IMG/VR virus record: IMGVR_UViG_3300035034_000127
Location: 1-64,000 of that record
DNA from: a virus
DNA: 64,000 nt
Reading direction: 5' to 3' (one strand)
The notes below the pieces were generated by a model that did no database searches, was not told the DNA's origin, and saw only the letters and a list, made by a program, of their open reading frames with translations. This document shows positions 32,049-44,000 of this stretch, piece after piece. The translations under genes and the position numbers were made by a program. Position 1 is the first letter of the stretch, and the number at the start of each line of letters is the position of its first letter.

Positions 32049-35000
32049 CTGGCTGCGCCGAAGTTCCTGCACGTAAGAAGTTTGCTATTGGTGTGTTAGT
32101 TGTTGCAAGAGATTCGCCGGGTTTAGCCCACGTATTTCCAACTTTTTTAACTACTGTAACTCTTACATTTTCAGCCGGTACTGTAGTTAGCACAATTTCT
32201 CCGTCCACAATTTCAAAGTCTGCAGGTATACTAATATCGCCGTCCGGACTATTTAATGCAACTGTTGCATCAAAAACCTGCGTTGCTTGCTTGCGCAATC
32301 TAGTGCCAGCTACAAATACTTCAATTTCGTTAACTGACGATATAGTAAAGCCAATTGCAAACGATCCAGTAACGCCATCTGTCGTAAAATTCTGTACAAT
32401 AGTTCTGTCTTTATACGGAATTGTTTTGTCACTGTTTTGATCGTACACTTTTGTTCCTACAGCATGCTGTTGGGCAGTGCCTGTGCCCAGCGTACCACGA
32501 CGCAATTGTCGGAGTGTGTTACCGTCTTTAACAAAATATTCAATTCTTTCTTTGTCAATAAAGATAATTCCAGGGAGATTTCTCCCTTTATCCGGCACTG
32601 CTAGGTTCGCCCCGTCTTGAACTTCGATCCTAAGATCATAACTATTTAAAGGTTGAGCAAGGGTTGTTACTGCACTGTTTAGACGCTTAAAGTGTGTTCT
32701 GTTGAGTATGTCTTTAAACTGGCGATATGCAAACGTTGACACATTTGTTGCCGCGGAGACATCTCTATTATAAACTCTCAAATCTAGCGCGTCCATTACC
32801 TGTCCAGATACTAGCTCCTCTGGTCCTCCGCTGGTTGTTGGAGTTATGAAGCTGTCACCGTCGACAATAATTTCCTCTGGGTTAATTCCTCGCGCAGACG
32901 AGTACGCAAGATTGCCACCTATCAATGCTTGGTCATAACTTTCATCATCAGGCGCTACACTACCGTCGCTAGTGGATTTTCTAATTATCAACACATCCTC
33001 GTTGACCAACGTAATTCCTAGATCAGCTAGCTCAACTACAGAAGTCGAACCGTCACCGAAGATACTTGATGTTACTGCATTTTGGTTAACCTGTTCTGCG
33101 GTTCCGTATTCTGGATCGTCTAAACGAATACCGTTCTTGTAGATGTTATAAATAACGCCATCTTCAAGAGCCTCTCTTAATTCAACAGCAGTTGTTGACC
33201 CATCTGCTACAAATACTTCATCTTCAAAGTTAGTACCATCAGTGTCCCATGTATCAGTATACCATCCTTCGGTATCCCACCCTGTTTCTATTTCAAAGCC
33301 CAGCCCGCTAACTTCTACTCCGCCATAATCAATCCCTGTCATTACCTGTGCTAGTTCACTACCTAACATTCCACTTAATGGGTTATATGCAAACTTAATT
33401 CTGTCTGCTGCTGACAACATACTTATTGGTCTGTAATACTCTATTCGTACATCAGACTGGTTAGCAGGAGGCTTAGTAAATATTATTCTTCCTTGCTGGT
33501 AAGTGTAGCCATTGGATATCTGTTGAGTGCCTGGCCCTGCTGCTACATTACCATTACCGTAGTTAAAATCTTCAGCTAATGTATCAATAGTCGGAGAGTA
33601 GGTTATATTAGTGTATGAATACTGGCTTCTCAACTGCTGCACTTCATTAACATATACTTTAACTTTTCTGTTATCAAGATCCATTGGCCATTTCAAGTTG
33701 TAGTTAATATCTACATTTGACCCTACAAAATTAGCAACTTCTGCCAGTTCTTCTATAGTGTATTGTCCAGAAGTTCTATCAAACTTAATCTTAACAGTAG
33801 GTGTACGTACAACACCGTCGCCTAGTATAGCTGTTGCAGATGCCCTAATTCCAACGTCACTCTGTGGAACATCAATTATTACAGTTGGCATATTGATATA
33901 CCCAACGCCAGGCGACGTAACTTTGATAGCAGTAATTTTGCCATAGCCGATAAATGCCTTAGCAGTGGCCTGCTTTGCAGATGCTCCTTCAAGTTTAATC
34001 TCAGGAGCAATGGTATAACCACTACCTGGGTTTTGTATCCTAACCTCAGTAACTGTGTATCCAATGTTGTCCTTCCAGTATTTCCTTGGGTAAGAGTCTG
34101 TATTAGCCCCTGCATCAATTAGTTCACCGTTACTGATAAACGCTTTGCTTGTAACAATTCGTTTAGTCAGGATGTCGTATTGTGGTGCTAAATCAAAGTC
34201 AGTAACAGCACTTTGAGTATCGTCGATACTAGTGTAGGAACTTATAAACTCTCGTACTTTAGAAGAATAAGGTTTTACTTCGTTTACATAGGCTTGATAA
34301 CTAGCTAGCTTATCGTTTTCAAAGTTTACTTTTTGATCAAGGTTACCTACATTATGCTTAACGTTGATAAACGCTGACTTAAACATCCAGTCAACTGCCG
34401 GCTGCTCAGATAGCACGTATCTAAGGCTAGCAAAGAACAACTGGTTGTATTCAACTGCTAACTCTGCAATGAATAGGTCGTCACGTATAACTTCAAAAAT
34501 TATTCTTAGTTCTTTTGCAATAACACTATCGTAAAAGAAACTGTCGTAACTTCTGCTGTCAAAGCCAACTGCATTTTTCTCAACATTATATAAGCTTTCA
34601 TTAAAGCTTATAGTTCCTGCTTGACGTCCGATAGTATCGTAATTAATCGTAAAATCTTCAGTTTCTTCGTTGGCAATCTTTTTAAGCAGTAACCAGCCAC
34701 CGCTGCTTATACTTTTAGCTTTTACTACATTGCCAATAGTGTCACGTAGGCCTCCTAGCAAGTAAGTGCCCTCGATCTCAAAATCAATGTCAGTAAACTG
34801 ATTAAACCCTTCTGCATACCAATCTCTGTAGTCCCAGAACCTGGACACGTCAAACGCTTGAATCTGCGTTCTAAACCAGTTTCTCTCAATTTCGTTCCAC
34901 GAATATATTGCCCATTTGCCATTTAGATTATCGTCATTATTTACTAACACACTGTAGCGTCTTGGCAGCAGCACTGTTGCATCACCGTAGCCACTGCCTT

Positions 35001-38000
35001 CATTTGTAATAATTGCAGTTGTAACTTGACCTAAATTGTTTATAGACAACTTAACTTCAAAGTTCTTACCGGCGCCTGCTACTTCGACTGTAGGTTCGAT
35101 CTTATACCCTCTTCCCGAAGACAGTATGTTAACTTGAATTATCTTACCATTAACGATCACCGGTTCTAGTCGTGCTGGTGTAATTTTGTTTATACTTAAA
35201 AAGTCTAGGTCAAATGTCGTGTCAACAACAATATCGTATTTACGAGTAGCAATCGAAGGTGCATCGTCCTTACTAAACAAGCGCGAAGTTTGATATTGAT
35301 CTACTACAAGATTCTTGGATAGTACTAGGTTTACACGCTCAATAAACTGCTTTAATGCTTCAGTCCTATTTACAAACATTCCCTGTCGTGGTCGATTTTG
35401 AATACCTGTGCGTTTTGCTATCGGAATAGCAGGGTTTGGCACTGGTCTGTTGTTTTCATCAAACCCAATTAAGCTATCGAACCACTTGCGTTCGATATCT
35501 GCGGTAGGCTTACTTACTCCTGATCCGTCCGACATCAACAGGTATTGTAAATGTGTATTCTGTATCTTAGTTTCTCGCGTATCATATCTAATGTTAAGTA
35601 CCACGTCATCTGATGTAACAATATTTTCAAAGTTGTTCAACACCATTCTTGAATCACTTAAGAAGCTAACAAATCTATAACCCTGCTCTCTAGGTGATCT
35701 AATTAAATTAGTAATATCAAATATACTTAGTGTGCGGTTAACAGGTACGTCACGCTTGTTCTGCACCCAGAAGTAATAGACAGTACTAAACGTTTGACTA
35801 ATATCATCATAAGTCAACCTAGCGCTATATTTTTCATCGCCGTATAACGAAGTCCCAGTAATACCTAACGAGGAGCCCGCATCTGTTGCTGATAATGCAT
35901 CCCACCGCAACGGAGTATACTGCGTTTCAACCCATTCATAAACATCTATAGAGGCCCCTTGAGCAAGAACGTTCCATACCTCCTTTTGGTACGATATGCT
36001 TCCTTGGTAAGGCCATTCAAATCTAGCAGTGTTAATATTCCACCAAACTTGTCCTACTTGCTTTTCCGCCCAGAATATGTCAACGTCAACTGTGTTGTCA
36101 CTTAGGATTCCTACGTTATACGCTGCTGGGTCTGTACCTATCTTGTAGGTAATGTCCTGCTCGGCAATACCTGCAATCTTGCCCTGAACTGGATCAATAT
36201 AATCCAAGTAAGTGATAATTTCGTTAGTACGTTTGTTATAGACAAACACACCCTGAATCTTCGAAATATCTACTGGAACAATACTTTCTCTTAATACGTT
36301 CCATGCAAACTTGCCTTTCGGCTTTCTGTAATCAACAACTACACCTTGGCCCGTAGTTGTAACCAGCGAAGGAATTCCTACGTAGACGTGATTACCGTTT
36401 GATAATAAAGTTTCACCAAATTGGCTAGTTGCACTGTCATACCTAAATCTTTCGCTAAAGACAAGTTGATCGTTTAGTGTTTCAAATATGTATACAACAC
36501 CTGAATCCAGTATAGTTTCGTTAAACCTAGTGAATCTATTGTCAATTATAGTCTCATTGTTGGTCACTAAGTCGAACGTTGTCGGAATCTTTTGATCCCC
36601 GTTCAGACTCGATATTACCAAATTATCTTGACCGTAACTCATATCGTACCCAAACTGCTCGCCTTCTTCGTTATTAGGCGGAAGCAGTGTTTGGGTCAAT
36701 ACAAACTCACTGTCAACTTGCATATAGATGTATACTTGCCCTTGATTTACTTTTGCAGAATCATCAAGAGAAGCACTGATAGCAAAAGACATACCGTCTG
36801 GTCGCATGCTAATTTTGTATGCCCAGTTAGTTGAGTTTTGCAATTCCGGAGCATTTATTATTTGAGATAACAAAAATTTATTGTCTGTTTCTCTATAAAT
36901 TAATACTCGAGTGTCGTTAACCGTGCTATCAGAACCTGTAATAGTAGCGGTAGTTACAATTACCTGGCCGTTTGAACTAATATCATATGCCTTACTGAAG
37001 TCTACTAACACATTCGGAGTATTACTGGATTCAAACACTTCCTCGTTGTATGCTGTAAATCCGGTAACGTTTGGCAAAAATCCCACATAGTCTATTAGGT
37101 TGGATAGTTGCTTCCAGTCTGTTGTGACAAAACCAGCACCGGTTGATATGTTAGTAACAGCGCTATAGAATTTATCATTATAAAAAACAATAGAACCCTC
37201 TGCATAACCATAGCTGTTATTCCATTCTCCTCTGTAGTTTGAATCTTTTCCTTGCTTCCAACTGATGTTAGCCCAAAATATTGAATCTTTAATCCTACTT
37301 TCTACTTCGGTTTGATCTTTATTAGCAACATAGTAATCGTCTTCGAAGGTAACTATATCTCCTTTTATGTAAGTGCCCGGTGCATAATTTCCCTTGAAGT
37401 TTTCGCCCGCCAGTGCGCCATGCCTAAAGATTTCAATGCCGCCTACTAACTCTTGTTGGTCACCATTGCCTATACTAGATACAAACAAAGTATAATAGTT
37501 GCCTACTTGCCTAATTTCTACATCTCTGCCAAACTGCCTATCTTCCATTCCGTATTCTGACACAATAGTACGCTGATAGCTGTAGGTGCCGCCAGTTAGT
37601 CTTCGGTATATTGCTACAGCACCTTCGTTTACTGGTCCAGCTGTTCCGAAGTTGTCTGCTTCTATATGGTATATTTGAACGTAATCCTTGTTTAGACTGA
37701 AGGGCGGATTAGGTACTCGGCCCGCTCCCTGTGCTATATTTTCTGTATAGAACCAATATTCTTCGCCAGTTATTGGAATAATTTCATTCCACTTTCTGCT
37801 ATCTGCAAAAATTTCGTCTGCTTCAAATACTATTAACTTACCTATTAGGTCATTACCTACACAGATATCATTATCGGAATCTTCAACGACACCAATAATT
37901 CGATCAACATCTGCTTGACCTCTTATAGCAGTGTTGCGGTTTCTTTTAACATTGTAACGGCCTATGTTGTTTAGCTGGTCCCATGTTCCGGTTATGTTTT

Positions 38001-41000
38001 TTACATAGACTCTGACTTGGTTAAAGTTTCGTTGTACCCATGTAACTTCGGCACTGCTAGTGGTTATTCCGGTAATTGCAAGTCCACCTTGGCCATTACG
38101 CGGCATCTGTAAATCTTCTAAAACATCGCCTATTTGAGGTTGAAACACAAATCCCTGTGCGTCAAACCTAGTAAAATTAAAGTCAATATAACCATCCCAC
38201 ATGTCTACTATTGTTTGTAATTTGTTGAATGTTGAATAGCCTCCAGTTAGCCCGCTAGGAGCAAAGTTAATAATTCGCTCGTTAGATTCGAATAGGCTAA
38301 GTTGAAGTTGATCACCGGATACTAGCGTATCACTGAATACTTTACCTGTCCTAACTAACCATTGACTGCTGGGTACACTGACTTCGGGGCCAACCTGCCC
38401 ATCAGCCGAAGTTAAATCACCAGTAAAGGATAGTTGAGCAACAAAACTAGCTTGATTTCGATCATCAAAATCATTGCCTATAACGCCTGCTGTTAGCTGT
38501 ATATTGTAGTAATCGTTGACCTCACGCGTCTCGTTCTCTATCCTGACATCGGCATAAACTAATCCCTTACCTGCATCATAATAAACACCATTATTAGAAT
38601 AATCAGTAGGGGTTTCAATGTACCAAAATCCTGTTACTGCATCATTAGTACTAACTGTATCTTCTTCAGTGTAAACGCCAATTAAATCCTGATTGTCTAT
38701 AAACAGCTGGCCAGATGTTTCAAATGTACCGTTTGATTCTTTTAGGTAAATGATGACTCCGTCTCTACTGGTGCTAACATAATAAACAGTTGCTTGGCCG
38801 GTGTCAGTAGTTACTCTGTCGTTTACTGACGGCAGTGCAGTATATAACTCAACATAAAAGACATGGTCTATCTTTTCCTTAATAATATGCTCTTGGTTCA
38901 AAAAGCTAGAAGAGATTTCCGGTATAAGTCCGTCAAATGGCTCGTAAAAATCCAGTGTAGGATAAGAGTAACTGCGAGCATTCCAGAACAAGTTAACTTT
39001 ATCGCCAGCTGTTGTTCCTTGGTACATTTCTTTAGGCGCACGTACTAATATGTGATTAGTAATATTATTTGCCAGTTGCGAATCGCCTGCTATTATCAGT
39101 GCAGCAAGTTGGTCATTATCATCAAACGAGCCTATAATGTTGTTGTACGAGCTAAAGGTCGAGAACGGCTGAGTGGAAATTTGAGGAAAAATTGTTCTGT
39201 TGGCTCTCCACAAGCTTTCTCTAAACTTAACAATTTGATTTTTTGTGTAAGTAGCGTCTGGGTCAAACAGCCCTTGAAACCTAGTTTTAACGCCAGATGC
39301 CTGAGGTAATCCGGCGATTAAATATTCACCGTCTGGCGACACACTTACTGAAGACGCAAACCCGTTAGCAAAGGAGGTCATTAGTCCTTGCTGGGCAAAG
39401 CTTATTTCCTGATCTAGTTGCACATTAAAACTTTCTGACGACCGTCTATAGTAGTATACTTTTCCGTTTTCTACTTCTGGAGCCGTTACAAACACGTTAT
39501 TGTTATCAGCAGTAACCAATACCTCGTTACCGTATTTGTGTTCAATACCTTCTTCTTGAACAGGATTAGTAAGTGCCTGCTCGTTAGTATATACGCTGGA
39601 GTTATTTAGAACAGCCCAATCGCCATTGTAATTATCAATCCATGCTGTTTGGTCTTGGTATAGTGTATCTTGTACAACATCCTGTAGTTCTAAAAGATTG
39701 TTTAGTCTAACTGAACGCAGCAAGGTTAACTGAAAATTTTCATCAGCAAATGTTTCAAATGCTGCATCGGTTGGTACACGAATGTTAATAACGTTTAACT
39801 TAATCAGGTCAATACTATCAACTTCGTAGAATCCATTAACTCCTAATGTTCGAGTGTCTCTTACTCCTATAATATCGCCAACTAAAATGCGATTAGTTGT
39901 GTATCGATCCAACGTCAACTCTCGTAAGGAGTCACCAAACTTGTTAGTTTCCTTATTATCAAGTAATTTACTAACCTTTATCCCAGTTGTTACGTGCTGA
40001 TAAACATCCCATGGTCGGTCAAGTATTTCGGTAATCCAGATGTATTCACCTAGTGCAACGTCATCTACATTGCCATTTCTAAGATCTTCTGTAGAGCCAG
40101 CAACAAAGGTTACGTCGTTTTCGTCTACGTAGCCAGCAGTTCTCACATACTCGTTAACTAACGGCTTAGTAAAGAACGGTGCTCCTGTATAGTTAGCAGG
40201 CTTATCATACAGCTCAAAAGATTTTATTCTGTAGACTTTTTCCAAATTACTTAGAGGAATGTCATCTGTTAATTCAATAGTCTGCGGAGAAATCCGTATT
40301 TGGTCTTGTTTCAAATTGATCTCAATTTGACTTGTGTTATCAATTGCACCATACCGGCCAACTTGTATGGCCCATTCTTCAAAGAACTCTAAGCTTTCTT
40401 TACCTGCTGCACCTAGTTTTTCGAACATTTTGGACAATGCATTTTTAGTACCTTTGTCCTGAATCATGCCTTGATAAAACTTGTACTGAGAAACGTCATC
40501 AGTAATGATGTTTGCTAGGTACTGTCTCTTTTGATAGCCAGTTAAATGTTGTGCCATTCTTTGTAGCTCAGCATCAAACCCGTCTGTATCAAGATCATAA
40601 AAGTCAGTAAACTGATTAATCCTATAATCAAAGTTAGTGATTAGTTCTGCTTCTGGCTTTTTGCTCAATCTGTACCAAAGATTAGTATTAAATTCTTTTG
40701 AACCAGGTACGTTTTCTGTAGCTACGTAATAGAATTGCTTGTACTTAACCAAGCTGCCAATTTGAAAATCTTTCCAGCTGGCCCATTCAGAAATAACTGC
40801 GCCATCGTAAACAAAACCAGGAATGTTTAGTCCACCGTTCCAATCACCTGAACGGTAACCTACTATCTTAATCCGATCTCTTCTATACCCAGTTGATGGC
40901 TCATAAATTATATCGTTAAAGATGGTTCGATTGTCTATTACGACTACATGTTCTTTTTGTACTAACGCAAGTGCTACTGAATACAACCCGTCGTCGGTGT

Positions 41001-44000
41001 TTACTGTTTGTATTCCGAAACTATTTTGATCTCGTAACAAGCTACTATATTCGCTTAGCAAAGCAAGTCCATCTGCTTTTAGCAAGCTGTATGTATAAAA
41101 ATTATCAAAAATGTTGTCTACTACTGTAAAGTCTCTTTTGAAATTAACCTTGTTAGCAGCTGGTGAAATTGTAATTGCTGTGCCCGCAGCCCATCCTTGA
41201 GTAGACCAAAACAAAAACTCTTTTGCTGCTTGGTTCCAATTATTAACTGTTTCGTTTTCAACATAATTAAAATCGAACCCTAAATCTTCTAGTCTTTGAC
41301 CGTAACCTAGCAAGAAGTCTATAACTTCTTGCGACGACTCTAGTCTTTCCCCATACTGTAGAGATAGTACCTTTCTGTTATCAAAGTTCTTTTTAAAGTT
41401 TGCTGACTTCCCCCCGTTTACGGGCAGCTTAGGTAGCTTGGCTAGATTATCTGTAGAAAACAACTGAGCTGATCTAAATCGAGCAGTAGCTCTATAATAA
41501 ACATTGTTATTTTCGATTACTTGCCCTTCATAAAATTGAGTGTCGGACTGCCACGCTGACGGAATTTCTGATATTCCACCCACAGTTATATCCACACTTG
41601 AAGTGCCTACTCTTGGGGCGTAATAATCTAAGAACGGCATATCGTTATTGTAGCCGCGTAACAAGAATCCGCCTGCTGTTTTTTCAATAGCTACACCGCT
41701 GTATATTACAAAATCAACAGGAGAGCTAGTATTGAAGACTACTTCATAGTTCTCCTGAGGAACGAATACTCCTGCTTGCGTATCTGTTCTCGGAGTTGTA
41801 CTTTCCAACACTAGATTAATTTTAGACTTATCACTAAAGCCTGCTAGTTTAAATCCTAGCTGATTTCTTAATTCTAAAAACTGTAACTGATAATCGGAAT
41901 ATACAGAAAGTATATCACCTGCTACTAAATTATAAATGTAATTTACAAAGCCGCTAGTTAATACTCTGCTACTATCCTGAGAAGTATTTGGAAACACAAC
42001 ATCAGCATTAGACATAAACTTCCTAGTCTCTGAGTAAACTTGCTGTCCTACTAGGTTAGTTGTAATTCTACTAACGTCATATCCCGCTGCGAACACTTTA
42101 GCAGGTTGGTTTAACAGCATTGTAGTTACTACAGAGAATGGATATTGTGAACTTCTTCTCCACGCGGTTTCGACAGGAGATTGGTCACCAAACTTAAAAC
42201 TCTGCGTGCTTAATCTTAAAATAAAGTTCTTAACATAGCTAGACGCTAGCGGTGATTTTAACTTTCCTTTTTGGTCCGACGGAATAAAATTTACCAAACC
42301 AGGTCTTGCAAATTTGGCAAGAAATATAATGTTCTTGCCAGGTTCGCGTACAATACCCTGTTCAAGGTCACGCCACATGTTGAGGTTATCACCTGTGTAA
42401 GGTGCCGAACCGTAAGATTCGTTCCACCACAACGGCTTGATTCTAAATCCTAACATTTCCCAAGGATGACTATGCGGTCTGTCAGTGTCAAATGCCTGCT
42501 TATAAACAGCTCGCCAAAATCCTAGTAGGTCTTCATCTGCTAGATTATTTGCATTAGAATAGTTGTAGGTAAACTCATTGGTCCTATCATAGAAGAAATT
42601 ATCAGTGTAGTCATTGTCTACTAATTTAAGCCATTGAGTAAACTCAGGTGACAAACTTTTATTAATTTCTGCTGAGCTAAACTCCGACGGTCTAAAGTCG
42701 CCGCCGAAGAATCCGTCTACATCAATTACGTCTTCAGACCATTGTACTTTAATATTGTTAAAAATGCGTTTTTCAAAATCAAGCAACAACTCGTCTCTGA
42801 AATCTAAGTAGGCTCGAACATAGCTTCCGTCGTGGCCTCTAATAAAAGGAATGCCTACCGGATACGCATCTATTTCGACGTCGTCCTGGCCTCCCAGTAT
42901 ATTTGCCGCACTGTTTGCTATGTAAAGTGATTCAGTTAGGCCTTTAAATCTGACTGTCGATACTTGGCCCGACCCGCCTGCATCTTGATCTGCGGTTTTT
43001 GCAGCGCTCTTAGTAGTATATACAGGGCGAAACCAGCCGCGAGCAGCATTTGCGGCTGCGACATCTTGTTCGCCGTAGACCTTATATGGGCCGGAATTGG
43101 CTGGCGCTGTTGTTTGATACGTGTCGTCAATTGTTAGCTCTGGTGAAAACTTAGGGTACAGTCCTAGCTTGCTAGGGGTTGGGGCAACAAATGAACCGTC
43201 TGTAACTTCATATTCAATCAGCTCAAGAATATCACCTTCCTGCTGTCCAGCATTAACAACAACAAATCCTTGAGGATCAAATGTATAATGCTGTCCTACA
43301 GTTAATTGCTTGCCGTTTAGGTAAACCAGCACGCTGCTTGCAGAAAGAGTTTCTAGATCAAATGCATTATTTAATGCGTATAATTCTGTTCTTGAATCTA
43401 GAATCTGGTATTCTATAATATTGTTAGGTCCGTAAGCTATCATATCTGAGAAGTAAAACGGTTGTGTTTTGATCTTGTCTTTGTTAACACGCTCTAGGAT
43501 CTTGTCAACATGCCTTGAAGTGTTGCCGTCAAAACCTAGAGTGGTCGCTGTCTCTAAAAATATTCTCTTGAACTTTGCATACTCGTCGCGACTGTATCGC
43601 AACGCCTTGACAATGTTGTATTCCTTGCTAGTTGTGTGATATAATGGAAAGTTGATCGATCCCGAATGCTTTACGAATTTCTTACCAAATCTAGAAACGT
43701 CTCCTAGATCTCTTAGGTTTCCTGGGCCCGGAAACGCACCTGCAAAACTAGGAACTTCTTCAATCAACGAATCAACATGAGCTATAACTTCACCTAAAGT
43801 AAAGTCTTTGATATCCTCATTTAGAGGATTTCTTTCTAGGTTATGTGGAAACTCATAATATCCATTGTTATTTTTAACAGTTTTTGAGTCTGTTTTTATT
43901 TGTACAATATCACCGCTTAGTAGGTTCTTATCAAATTGCACGATTGCTACTTTATTAATTCTGTTAATTTTGTAGTCAACGTTAATAAGTTGGAGTTTGT

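Noticed and set aside
32025-32072. Upstream extension of the 200-residue structural gene into the giant gene
   Set aside because: The ATG at 32024 has a well-placed AGGA, and a late promoter lies at 32041-32048, so the longer form would not be on the late transcript.
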